Assembly (NCBI GenBank): GCA_963695415.1 | Contig: CAVOGL010000005.1 | Location: 9,502-73,501, forward strand | Reading direction: 5' to 3' | DNA length: 64,000 nucleotides | Source of the DNA: CAVXWV01 sp963695415 | Lineage (GTDB): Bacteria > Chloroflexota > Anaerolineae > Anaerolineales > UBA4823 | Shown: piece after piece, positions 16,695 through 25,225 of the stretch | Layout: each line of letters starts with the position of its first letter | Position numbering within the stretch: the first letter of the stretch is position 1 | Notes under the pieces: model-generated | Told to the model about the DNA's origin: nothing | Databases searched by the model: none | What the model saw: the letters and a program-made list of their open reading frames with translations, nothing else | Program-made: the position numbers and the translations under genes

Positions 16695-17183
16695 TTATTC
16701 GCCAGCCAACATATTTTTCATTTCATCAAGGCTTGAAGACTGTATAGCGCTCTCGTAATACTTCTGTTGTAACTGCTTCATGTCCTTCGGCAAGCGTTCT
16801 ACTCCTTCAACCCAATCTGGCATTTGTGTAGAGAGTTGTTCGACAACACCGCCGTACATCTTTTCGGCAATTTGACGCTCTTTTATGTACATGCTTCCTT
16901 GTCTGGTCGCTTGGATAGTGGCGGCGGCTCTTGCTAGAAAATATGGGTAGCCTTTTTGAAAAGTGCAACTCAAGGCAGAGAGAAAATAGGCGTTGGCTAA
17001 AAGAACATGAGCGTCCCCATCGTTCTTGTTACTTTTGATTGCCATTCGACACAGACGTATAATTTCCAAAATAGCGTTTACATATTGGGGACTACCACTT
17101 TCGTAATTACGAAGATTTCGGTAATACTCTGTGGCTTGATTGAAGGGGTGGTTTTTGGGCGAGCCGAAAAGTTTGTTTAGCAT
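16695..17183 (-). CDS. Unknown helical protein, TPR-like
   Basis: A 162-residue soluble protein starting MLNKLFGSPKNHPFNQATEYY. The stretch GDAHVLLANAYFLSALSCTF looks like one TPR motif, and the rest is helical (KDMKQLQQKYYESAIQSSSL). It resembles its downstream neighbour in style, so the two may form one complex. It lies between the lipoprotein gene (17258) and the TPR gene, all minus strand with short gaps and no attC between them. Confidence 0.5.
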   Translation of the reverse strand: MLNKLFGSPKNHPFNQATEYYRNLRNYESGSPQYVNAILEIIRLCRMAIKSNKNDGDAHVLLANAYFLSALSCTFQKGYPYFLARAAATIQATRQGSMYIKERQIAEKMYGGVVEQLSTQMPDWVEGVERLPKDMKQLQQKYYESAIQSSSLDEMKNMLAGE

Positions 17184-17257
17184 TTGACCTCCAAAGACGG
17201 TGCTTGTGTGCTGAATGATACGAAAACCATAAAAGATAATAAACCCAATATTTTTAA

Positions 17258-17611
17258 TTAATTACCTACCTTGTTGTATACAAGGTCGCCTTGACTGTCT
17301 GTGATTATTAGGGTGTTTTCGGTAACAGTAAATTTCAATCTAACGTCGCAACTTATTTGATTTTCACCACCACACGGTGATAGATAATGCAATGTAATCC
17401 TATCTCCGTCAGCAATAAATTCTCCATAAGAAACAACTTCCCCGTAAAAATAATCAGTAAACCGCCCATCTTTTGTAAATTCTATTTCAACATTTGGGTA
17501 TTCTGTATCTTGCCAACGTCCGACTAATCCCAACCATGAGCCATCAACAAGGCATGATACAAGACTAAGGCTAACGGTTATTACGAGGGCGTAAAGTATA
17601 GTTTTTCTCAT
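17258..17611 (-). CDS. Small predicted lipoprotein
   Basis: A 117-residue protein. The start at 17611 (MRKTILYALVITVSLSLVSC) follows AAAAGGAG and gives a lipoprotein signal with Cys20 as the acylation site. Upstream in-frame codons run through the attC and are not used. The mature part (GRWQDTEYPNVEIEFTKDGR ... GDRITLHYLSPCGG) looks like a small beta-sandwich of the kind that follows a GxW motif in many secreted lipoproteins. Function unknown. It is the first gene of a four-gene cassette-like unit downstream of attC 17648-17763. Confidence 0.65.
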   Translation of the reverse strand: MRKTILYALVITVSLSLVSCLVDGSWLGLVGRWQDTEYPNVEIEFTKDGRFTDYFYGEVVSYGEFIADGDRITLHYLSPCGGENQISCDVRLKFTVTENTLIITDSQGDLVYNKVGN

Positions 17612-17647
17612 TCGTTTCGCTCCTTTTGGAAGTGCCGCCGAACGGTT

Positions 17648-17763
17648 GCATAACCAGCGGGGCGGGTTGGCTCCGAGCCATTCCTGAACCAGAGCCAAAG
17701 TTGGCAATTTCAGCCGAGTACTACCGGGGCGATTAGCCCCGTCCGGTGCTAGCAGGGTTAGGC
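17648..17763 (-). repeat. attC-like recombination site
   Basis: The minus-strand R'' is a perfect GCCTAAC (17763-17757) and R' is GTTATGC (17654-17648). Inner palindromes are CCGGACGGGGCTAATCGCCCCGG and GGCTC..GAGCC. It matches the site at 14618-14737 in its 3' half. It lies 73 bases after the YdcF-like stop and just before the lipoprotein ribosome site. Confidence 0.6.
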
Positions 17764-17836
17764 GCAGACCAGGACTATTGAGCAAAATACTCCAATACCA
17801 TTGCTTTGAGTTCATTTGACATCATTTCAATCGGAA

Positions 17837-18463
17837 TTAGAAATGCCCGAAATGGGAATATTTGTGTATCTTTGGCACATTTGCAAACATATATGCTTGG
17901 GCTTCCGGGTATTCCATCCAATTCTCTTTTGTAATAAATGGCCCATCTCCGCCAAGATGTGTATCGAAAGGATAGGGTATAACTTGTGTTTCTGCATCCA
18001 GTTGTGCTTTTAGGGTTCTGATTTGCCTGCCGACCGCATAACTTTTGCAGATTACTAATACGCTGAAGACGCTCTTGAAATCGTATATTCTCAATGCGTA
18101 TTTCACATTTTCATATGTGTTCACAGATTGGGTTTCAATGAATATCTTTTCTTCTGGCACACCCAATTTTATCAATTCACGGCGAATAACTTCAGATTCA
18201 GCCTTCTTATCATCTTGCCACGTGTAATGTCGTAAGGCATCTAATTTATACCCACCTGTTACGACAATGTCTTGACCCAATCCTTTGAAAAATGCCTTTG
18301 CTCCATTCTCCCATAATCCAGGGTGAGAACCACCAAATATAAATATGATGTCACAGGGCTTTATTGCAATTGGTTGATCAAAAATTATCATCGTTATCTC
18401 ATCTATGGCTGAGCGTGATAGCTTTGGTGGGGGTATATAATACGGAATATTTTTTTGGCTCAT
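17837..18463 (-). CDS. YdcF-like (DUF218) protein
   Basis: A 208-residue protein without the N-terminal membrane helices of SanA or ElyC. The DUF218 landmarks are present: IIFIFGGSHPG near residue 40, DIVVTGGYKLD, then SEVIRRELIKLGVPEEKIF and the signature SVNTYENV. The family binds S-adenosylmethionine in YdcF or acts in envelope metabolism in ElyC, so the role here is open. It starts 29 bases after the R' of attC 18492-18632 and is followed by attC 17648-17763, making it the cassette nearest the integrase relic. Confidence 0.8.
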   Translation of the reverse strand: MSQKNIPYYIPPPKLSRSAIDEITMIIFDQPIAIKPCDIIFIFGGSHPGLWENGAKAFFKGLGQDIVVTGGYKLDALRHYTWQDDKKAESEVIRRELIKLGVPEEKIFIETQSVNTYENVKYALRIYDFKSVFSVLVICKSYAVGRQIRTLKAQLDAETQVIPYPFDTHLGGDGPFITKENWMEYPEAQAYMFANVPKIHKYSHFGHF

Positions 18464-18491
18464 GTCTGAATAAAACCTTCTATCTCACTGC

Positions 18492-18632
18492 GCCCAACGC
18501 GTGATTTAGCGGATTGCATAACAGCTTATAAACGGTCCGTATAAATACCTATTCATTTTGGATATTATACGGCACTCTATTTTTATCGGGAAAGAATTCC
18601 TCCTAATTTCTAACATGGAAGGACTGTTAGGC
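18492..18632 (-). repeat. Long attC-like site beside the integrase relic
   Basis: The minus-strand R'' GCCTAAC (18632-18626) and R' GTTGGGC (18498-18492) both fit consensus. The inner arms CCGTATAATATCC and GGTATTTATACGG pair. It is nearly identical to 11413-11554. It starts only 20 bases from the integrase relic, so the attI site and any first cassette seem to have been lost. No separate attI was recognised. Confidence 0.65.
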
Positions 18633-18651
18633 TGCCAAACCCCCAAAATGA

Positions 18652-18857
18652 CTGGATCAAGTTCGTGAAATCCTGCGCATGAAGCACGATGCTTACCGCA
18701 CCGAGCAGGCGTATATCGACTGGATCAAGCGCTACATCTTCTTCCATTAAAAACACGATCTCAATCACCAGATCATCGACAGCGATGGCTTTGACCGAGA
18801 ACGATCGGTTGACCGTCCTGCCTGACAAAGCATTTATAATCAAGTACTGGATTTAAG
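18652..18857 (+). pseudogene. Integron integrase (IntI) relic, internally deleted
   Basis: One frame gives LDQVREILRMKHDAYRTEQA followed by YIDWIKRYIFFH. This matches the SAM-like N-terminal domain of integron integrases (IntI1 has [20 protein letters not shown], then YVNW). After a TAA the text continues KHDLNHQIIDSDGFDRE and, in the next frame, NDRLTVLPDK. These correspond to the [20 protein letters not shown] to MLPE region of IntI. About 125 central residues and the whole catalytic C-terminus (HxxR, Y) are missing, and no start codon remains. Its direction, away from the cassettes with its 5' end next to them, is the normal integron layout. Confidence 0.65.
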
Positions 18858-18886
18858 ATTCATGGAAAGAAGCTTCGAGAATTAAT

Positions 18887-19696
18887 TTGCACATCCCGCC
18901 TGCGGACCACTACCAGGGCTTTGTTTTCGACCTGGATGGCACGATCTACCTGGGCGACAGCGCCCTCCCGGGGGCAGTGCAGGCAGTGGCATCCTTACGG
19001 CAGGGCGGCAAGCGCGTCGTCTTCATCACCAACAAGCCGCTCTCCACACGACAGGATTATGCACGAAAACTCACCCGATTGGGCATCCCCACCAACCAGG
19101 ATGAGATCATCACCTCTGCATTTGTACTGGGCAGTCATTTAGCTAAGAAGCTGCCAGAGCTGAATTATTACCTGGTTGGGGAAGAAAATCTGGCGATGGA
19201 GCTGCGCGGGTACGGGTTGAATATCCTGCCTGAGTTCAGCGACCAGGACCCAAAGCATGTTCTGGAAGTGAAAGAGGTCGATGCTCTCATTGTTGCTTTC
19301 GACCGCACCCTGGATTACCGCAAGCTGAACACCGCCTACCAGGCGCTGGTCGGAGGCGCGCGGTTCTTCGCCACCAACGCCGACAAGACCTGCCCCATGC
19401 CCGGCGGGGCAATCCCGGACGCCGGAGCTACGATCACCGCGCTGGAACACCTGACAGGGCGGCAGGTTGAGATTTTGGGGGGAAAACCATCCCCTCTGAT
19501 GATGCAGGTGGCGGCGGAAACCCTGCAGCTGTCCCCGGACCGCTGTCTGCTGGTGGGTGACCGTCTGGAGACAGACATGCGCATGGGTCAGAATGCCGGT
19601 TTTGCTACCGCGTTGGTGCTTACCGGAGTGACGCGCAGGGACGACCTGGAGGGATTTCACCCCACCGCCCAGTTACATTTTCTCCAACCTGTTTGA
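18887..19696 (+). CDS. HAD-superfamily (NagD/HAD-IIA type) phosphatase
   Basis: A 269-residue protein with motif I FDLDGTIYLGD near residue 15, motif II FITNKPLSTR, the C2-type cap, and motif III/IV GGKPSPLM with VGDRLETDM. Such enzymes dephosphorylate small phosphoesters (NMP, 4-nitrophenyl phosphate, phosphoglycolate); the substrate here is unknown. The start appears to be TTG 18887, because the first ATG upstream is out of frame. This suggests that the 5' end was disturbed when the adjacent integron block arrived. A decayed copy of its first 100 bases lies at 7521-7620. Confidence 0.85.
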   Translation: MHIPPADHYQGFVFDLDGTIYLGDSALPGAVQAVASLRQGGKRVVFITNKPLSTRQDYARKLTRLGIPTNQDEIITSAFVLGSHLAKKLPELNYYLVGEENLAMELRGYGLNILPEFSDQDPKHVLEVKEVDALIVAFDRTLDYRKLNTAYQALVGGARFFATNADKTCPMPGGAIPDAGATITALEHLTGRQVEILGGKPSPLMMQVAAETLQLSPDRCLLVGDRLETDMRMGQNAGFATALVLTGVTRRDDLEGFHPTAQLHFLQPV

Positions 19697-19782
19697 ACTC
19701 ATTTCCAGTTGAAATGATCAGGCTGCTTTTTTAACATGGACACAAACTTACCATCCGGTCAGAAAGTGTAAGCATTACGGCT

Positions 19783-19788
19783 TATAAT
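19783..19788 (+). promoter_or_regulatory. -10 box, possibly leaderless transcript
   Basis: A consensus TATAAT ends 6 bases before ATG 19795, so transcription would begin at or next to the start codon. No ribosome site fits in the gap. The -35 region is poor. Confidence 0.35.
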
Positions 19789-19794
19789 TTGGTT

Positions 19795-20424
19795 ATGCCC
19801 GCACTGGATAAAATTGCCTATTATCAGAACCGGCGCGATGAAGTCCCCAACCAGGAACTGGCGCGCGAGCTGGCTGAACAGGAAGATCGTGCCGGGATTG
19901 GTGAGATCGCTGAAAACCTTTGGAACCAGGAACCAAACGTGCAGAGCGACTGCCTGAAGGTTCTTTACGAGATCGGTTATCTCAAACCAGAGTTAATCGC
20001 AGGTTACTGGCAGGATTTCATCAAGCTACTCGGCAGCAAGAATAACCGCCTCGTTTGGGGCGCAATGATCGCCCTCTCGACCATCTCCCAACTGAAGCCA
20101 GATGAACTTTTCACGGAGATTGAGACGATCAGGAAGGCAGTCAACTCCGGCAGCGTGATCACCATCGACGCCGGGATACTCACCCTGGCAAAGATCGCCG
20201 CGCACAGCCCCGGTTACAACCAGGCGATCTTCCCTTTCCTCCTCCAGCACCTTGAAGGCTGCAGAACAAAGGATGTACCCCGGCATGCTGAAATGATACA
20301 GATTGCCGTGAGTGGTTCGCAGAAGGATGCTTTCACCAATGTCCTGGAAAGCAGGCTTCCAGAAATGACACCTGCCCAGGGCAAGCGTGTGAAAAGTGTC
20401 CTGTCAGTGGTACAGAAGAAGTGA
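19795..20424 (+). CDS. Helical-repeat (HEAT-like) protein of unknown function
   Basis: A 209-residue soluble protein from ATG 19795 (a TTG at 19789 is the alternative). It consists of paired helices of about 35-40 residues: ELARELAEQEDRAGIGEIAE, LKVLYEIGYLKPELIAGYW, NNRLVWGAMIALSTISQLK, VITIDAGILTLAKIAAH. The pattern resembles HEAT/armadillo repeats used for protein binding. No catalytic motif is seen. It stands alone between the HAD and TfoX-like genes with its own -10 box. Confidence 0.6.
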   Translation: MPALDKIAYYQNRRDEVPNQELARELAEQEDRAGIGEIAENLWNQEPNVQSDCLKVLYEIGYLKPELIAGYWQDFIKLLGSKNNRLVWGAMIALSTISQLKPDELFTEIETIRKAVNSGSVITIDAGILTLAKIAAHSPGYNQAIFPFLLQHLEGCRTKDVPRHAEMIQIAVSGSQKDAFTNVLESRLPEMTPAQGKRVKSVLSVVQKK

Positions 20425-20563
20425 TCTCAGGCACAAATCCAGACTTCATATCTCGATCAACTTATGGAATGTGGATTTCTGCCGGCATTTCCTATCCTGG
20501 AGGATGGGAATTAATTTTGAAACCTAATTGACTCCAAGGAAGATTCCATGAGCGAGGTGAAAT

Positions 20564-20899
20564 ATGGCATATGACGAACAGCTGGCGAAGAGAATTGAAG
20601 GTTTACTTCAGAAAATCGATCCTCCAGGATTGACATCGAAGAAGATGTTTGGCGGGATCGGTTACCTCGTCCACGGGAACATGGCTTGCGGGGTGCATAA
20701 ACAGGATATGATGGTGCGAACCGGTCCTGACCTGTACGAAACCGCCATGGGAAAACCGCACACGCGCGTATTCGATATGACCGGAAAGGTCATGACTGGC
20801 TGGGTGGTTGTTGAGGGAGAAGGTGTGGCGTCGGACCAGGTCCTGGAAGAGTGGGTAAAAATGGGGCTCGCATATGCCCTTTCTTTGCCGGCAAAATGA
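20564..20899 (+). CDS. TfoX/Sxy N-terminal domain protein
   Basis: A 111-residue protein consisting only of the TfoX N-terminal domain: KKMFGGIGYLVHGNMACGVH near residue 27, MMVRTGPD, then a GWVVVEGE strand and a C-terminal EEWVKMGLAYA helix. Full-length TfoX regulates competence, but stand-alone N-domain proteins are widespread and unassigned. AGGTG before ATG 20564 is the ribosome site. Monocistronic in appearance. Confidence 0.8.
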   Translation: MAYDEQLAKRIEGLLQKIDPPGLTSKKMFGGIGYLVHGNMACGVHKQDMMVRTGPDLYETAMGKPHTRVFDMTGKVMTGWVVVEGEGVASDQVLEEWVKMGLAYALSLPAK

Positions 20900-20954
20900 A
20901 TGAACATCCTCCCCAAAAGGATTTTGTAGACCCTTTGGGTCTTCTTATGACCCA

Positions 20955-21973
20955 ATGAAAACATTCGAAAAATTAACGCTCCAGGGTCAGATCCGGCGGA
21001 TGAGGTCACTCGCCTGGAAAGCGCTGGATTCATATCCTTTGAATATCAACAAAGTATCCTATCTAGGCTGGTACACCAACCTGCTCTTTCGAATTTGGAC
21101 CGGCGAAGGAAGGTCTCTGGTTCTGCGCGTCTGCGCACCAGGTTGGCGCAGCGACCTTGATCTGCAATCGGAGGCAGCGTGGCTTGAAGCGTTGGCAGCA
21201 GATGCTGATATCCGCGCCCCTCAACCAATCGCCGATAAATCAGGCAAATACCTTGTAGATGTGGAAGTCCCGGGAGTCCCAGGCAGCAGACGCTGCATGT
21301 TGATGAGCTGGATCCCCGGCGTTCCCCTGGGAAAACACTTAAATGAAGAAAACCTGGCATTGATGGGGGAATTGTTCGCCAGGTTACATGATTTCAGCGC
21401 TGGATTTCAACCAGATAACGACTTTACGGACCGTAAATTGGACAAAGTCCTCGCCCGCGATGAAGAAGACGTGCTTTTTAGCGAAACCTGTTTGACATGG
21501 CGCTTGATCCTACCCATCAACATCTTCTCCTGCAGGTCAGAGTGATCGTGGAACAGGCTTACGCCAATCTTTACGCGCAGAAAGACGGCTTGCGCGTGAT
21601 CCACCACGACCTGTGGCATGACAACATCCACATTTCCCGCGCCAGGCTGTATCCCCTGGACTTCGAGGACACTGCCTGGGGGTATCCGGTCCAGGACCTG
21701 GCAATGGCGCTGCAGGACCTGATGAATGATGTCGAACCACAGCTTTACGAACCTTATGCCGCCGCATTACGCCGCGGCTATGAAAGCCTGTCAACCTGGC
21801 CCGAAACCTACGAGGGTCAGATCGACATCTTCCGCGCAGGCAGAATGCTATGGGTGGCGAATTTCGTTGCCGGGTTCCAGAATGAACACCTGGATGGATT
21901 TCTCAGCAGGATCCAGCCCATGCTGGAATCATTTCTTGAGACAGGAAAATTACGGAAAATCAAACCAAACTGA
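20955..21973 (+). CDS. APH-family phosphotransferase, frameshifted near 21488
   Basis: Together the two frames give about 339 residues of an aminoglycoside/homoserine-kinase-like phosphotransferase. The N-lobe (LVLRVCAPGWRS, LMSWIPGVPLGKHL) runs to 21485, after which the frame goes wrong. A one-base shift joins it to LFDMALDPTHQHLLLQ. The C-lobe carries the catalytic loop IHHDLWHDNI and the Mg-binding LDFEDTAWG. The natural substrate is not deducible and drug resistance should not be assumed. The next gene starts 16 bases after the stop. Confidence 0.75.
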
Positions 21974-21988
21974 TAAGAGGAAAAAATC

Positions 21989-23884
21989 ATGCAAAAAAGA
22001 AGCACCGAAATTGTCGTCTGTGGTGTGCCGTTCGGTACAACGCACGAAAAAGATGCCCTGATGCAGTTAAAAGACATGGGCACTACCTCCATCCAGATCT
22101 ACACCTTCTGGAGAGAATTTGAACCCACCAGCCGGGGCGCTTTCGATTGGAGCATCTATGACCGGCAGGTTGAAGCCATCCAGAAAGCCGGTCTGAAATA
22201 CCTGCCGTTCATTCTGATGGGACCCAAATACGCTGCTCCTTCCTGGTGGTTGGAGCATCCAAACCACACAGGGTTGCGCTGCCTGGAACACGGAAAACTC
22301 AGCCCGATCGAATCGATCTGGAACGAGAAATTCGAGGTGGAAATCAGCCGTGTGCTCGAAGCCTTTGCCAACCATTACCTGCCCATGGACGTCCTCGAAG
22401 CGGTCATGCCCGGGATCTGCGGCGATTATGGCGAGGCGATCATGCCAGTCACCGGCAACTGGCCCGGTGATTACCACACTCACCTGGGCTATTGGTGCGC
22501 GGGCGAGGATGCGAAAAATAATTTTCGTATCCGGTTGGAAGAAAAATACCAGGGATTAGATAAATTGAACTCCGCCTGGCGCTCGCATTACAAATCATTT
22601 GACGAAATTAACCCATTCCTGCCCCACCGGGCGCCATCGAGAACAGCCTGGTTTGATTTCCTGCAGTGGTACCGGGGATCGATGACGGATTACGCTGAAT
22701 TTTGGATGGCTGAATGCAGACGCCTGTTCCCGGAAACGCGGGTGTATATGTGCACGGGAGGCGAAGAAGAACCGCAGCACGCTTCCCTGTTCAGTGACCA
22801 GGCGAAGATTGCTGCACGGCATGATGGTGGTATCCGTCTGACGAACGAGGGCAACCGCTTTTACGATAATTATTACCTGACCGCCTACACCTGGAGCGTG
22901 TGCAAATTCTATGGCGCTGACCTTGGACTCGAACCGGTTGGACCGATCACAGAGAATGGCGTGCGAACCCGCATCTTTGGCTCAGCCGCTTACGGGAATC
23001 CCCAGATGTTCCACTACTACGGCAATCTCTTCGGAGAAGGCGCACAGCCTCTGCCTGGAGCAGAAGCTTTCAGGGACAACATTCACCTGGTCAAAGAATC
23101 CCCACTGCCGCCAGCCGTCGCTTTCTTCTGGCCCGGAGACACCTTCGCCTGGAAAATGGAGCAGCAGCTGCCCGGTGAAATCCCCGAAGGGTTGAATAAA
23201 GCGCTGGCATTCATCCGCCGGCAGGTGGTGTGTATGCCTGTCAATGAAGAAATGATCCTGGATGGGTGCCTGGAACAGTACAAACTCCTCGTCATTGCCA
23301 TGCCAGCCTTCACACGGAGAGAAGTTCTCAAGAAAATCGCTGACTGGGTCGCGAATGGCGGTACTGTACTCGCTGCAGGCAGACTCCTGGACCTGGAACT
23401 CGAGCCGGTCGAAGAATTTGACGCCTTATTTGGTATCCTGCCCACATCGGAGCAGACAACGGGGCATGTTAATTTATACGTAGCCGACCTCCCGGATTAC
23501 CCGGATTTCTCCAGGATTGGTTCATTCCACTCATTGATCACATGGATGGACCTTGCCCCAGACACAGAATTACTGGCAGTCACGCAAGAAAGCGCCGGTT
23601 ATGCCGGAACACGAATCCATAAAGTCGCCGCCGCTTTCCAACGCAAATCAGGAACTGGCATGGGCATTTATTACAGTGGTCCGGTGGCAATGGAAGAAGA
23701 TGCGGAAGCCATTTTTTACGATCCGGGCACGTTCAAGGCTCTCCTCAAAGACGTCATTAATTTGTACAGCCAGGTTGAAATTTTTAACCTGGAAGAAGGC
23801 GAGGTTGCCAGGGCGAGGATAGGCGCTGAATTATATTCCCTGGGTGAGTCAGGGATTCTAAAAGTCACTCCCCAGGAGAGTTAG
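21989..23884 (+). CDS. GH42-like glycoside hydrolase, cytoplasmic
   Basis: A 631-residue TIM-barrel enzyme without a signal peptide. The early strands (DMGTTSIQIYTFWREFEP, then a FDWSIYDR segment) are the usual beta-galactosidase GH42 / GH14-like start. GDYGEA near residue 146 and RLTNEGNRFYDNYY supply acidic residues of the sort used in catalysis. After residue 380 a second domain resembles the GH42 trimerisation fold (QYKLLVIAMPAFTRREVLKK, then a WVANGGTVLA segment). The substrate may be a beta-linked sugar. AAGAGG precedes the start. It lies in the sugar-catabolic part of the window. Confidence 0.7.
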   Translation: MQKRSTEIVVCGVPFGTTHEKDALMQLKDMGTTSIQIYTFWREFEPTSRGAFDWSIYDRQVEAIQKAGLKYLPFILMGPKYAAPSWWLEHPNHTGLRCLEHGKLSPIESIWNEKFEVEISRVLEAFANHYLPMDVLEAVMPGICGDYGEAIMPVTGNWPGDYHTHLGYWCAGEDAKNNFRIRLEEKYQGLDKLNSAWRSHYKSFDEINPFLPHRAPSRTAWFDFLQWYRGSMTDYAEFWMAECRRLFPETRVYMCTGGEEEPQHASLFSDQAKIAARHDGGIRLTNEGNRFYDNYYLTAYTWSVCKFYGADLGLEPVGPITENGVRTRIFGSAAYGNPQMFHYYGNLFGEGAQPLPGAEAFRDNIHLVKESPLPPAVAFFWPGDTFAWKMEQQLPGEIPEGLNKALAFIRRQVVCMPVNEEMILDGCLEQYKLLVIAMPAFTRREVLKKIADWVANGGTVLAAGRLLDLELEPVEEFDALFGILPTSEQTTGHVNLYVADLPDYPDFSRIGSFHSLITWMDLAPDTELLAVTQESAGYAGTRIHKVAAAFQRKSGTGMGIYYSGPVAMEEDAEAIFYDPGTFKALLKDVINLYSQVEIFNLEEGEVARARIGAELYSLGESGILKVTPQES

Positions 23885-23909
23885 CAATTAACTCGAAACA
23901 CCGGAAATC

Positions 23910-25155
23910 TCACGGACGCGTCAGAAGCGGGAGATAAACCGGCTCCCAGGCGGCTTCGAAAGCGCCGATATCACAGGCGCTGGAGTTAAAAGATGGTCGG
24001 GGAAAGCCTCTCTGGTCCACATTGGGACAGGAGATGGCATTTCCCCCGACGCCTGCAGCATTGAAGGCCGGGCTTCCAGCCATTAGTGCATGGGTCAGTG
24101 TATCTCCACCGTTATCGGCGAGTGGTCCGAGTTTTGGATCAGCTACCTGGAGACCGGCGCCGCAGGAAGAATCACTGCTGATACTGTGGTGACCTGTCGC
24201 CAAAGCGACATTACAGGCAGTATTCCCTGCCCCCGCTGTGAGGATTGAATTATAAATCTCCAGGTTCCAGTTTACGGATGTGTACACCGCCCAACCCGAA
24301 GTGGATTCGATGATATTGTTATTGGTGATCGTGGAGTAATGGATTTTTAAGTCACCGTTATTCCATTGAGAAATCCCACCACCGTTATATAACGCAGTAT
24401 TTCCACTGACGGTTACATTGACTAATGTAGCCGTATTTCCGTTGGTAAATCCCCCGCCGAACTCAGCAGTATTCCCTGAAATCAAAACCCGTTCCAGATG
24501 TACACTGCCAAATTGAGACTGGTAAATCCCACCTCCGTCACCACCAGTCTGGTTGCCGGTGAACTGCGAGTCCGCAGCGGTGAGGTTCCCAATGGTAAAA
24601 ATCCCGCCACCCAGAACAAACCCATCCCCCAGATTATCGCGTACAGCAACATGGTCCAGATCCAAACTGATTTGTTCCCCTAAAACCTGGATCCCCGCGC
24701 CAAGATTGTTTTCAGGCAGTTTGCCGTGGCGGATGGTTAAGTCGGATACTGTGACCTTATATTCAGCATCGTTAAGCAAATCCAGAACACGGTCAATGCC
24801 TTCTTCAGTCGATGCCCCAGCCTGGATGATCGTTTGATCGATACCCTCACCTGCCAGGTTCAGGGACACAAGGATGTCAAGGTCACCGGTGGCATTTTCA
24901 TCCTCGTCCATGCCATCAATGGTGAGTTCGTAGACACCAACAGGCACCTGGATGGTGTAGGTGTTTGAAGGATCTGCATTCGCCTTGCTGATCGCCCCGC
25001 GGAGGCTGCAGTCATTTTCGGAGGATGTACAAGCGCTTTTTGCTGGATCATCAACTGTGGTATCAACCTGTATGATTAAAGTCTGCAGCAATCGAGTTTG
25101 AAAAAGATGAAAGGATTATGGTCAGGAGCAGGAGAAAACTGACTAAACGAAGCAA
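23910..25155 (-). CDS. Secreted beta-helix CSLREA protein, frameshifted at signal peptide
   Basis: The mature part carries the CSLREA hallmark NDCSLRGAISKANAD, followed by parallel beta-helix repeats (ISGNTAEFGGGFTNGNTATL; VSGNTALYNGGGISQWNNGD) and a choice-of-anchor tail DNGGDTLTHALMAGSPA. It ends in EPVYLPLLTRP, the surface tag common in Chloroflexota. The open frame starts without a signal, but in another frame directly upstream LLRLVSFLLLLTIILSSFSN reads as a clear signal peptide ending ADF. One indel near 25080 joins them. No ATG precedes the signal (TTG 25155 or ATT 25173 are candidates). A paralogue follows upstream at 25226. Confidence 0.7.
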
Positions 25156-25225
25156 GAATTTTTGACTTAAAATTTTTCCTTTTCTGGATTCAAAATTATT
25201 ATTTCCGAAATCGGAGGTTGTTATC

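Noticed and set aside
18610..18843. Minus-strand open frame of about 77 codons opposite the integrase relic
   Set aside because: It is the antisense shadow of the IntI-like sequence and crosses the attC; no ribosome site.
20955..21973. Aminoglycoside resistance gene
   Set aside because: Only general APH-fold motifs are visible. The fold includes many metabolic kinases, so a resistance call is not supported.
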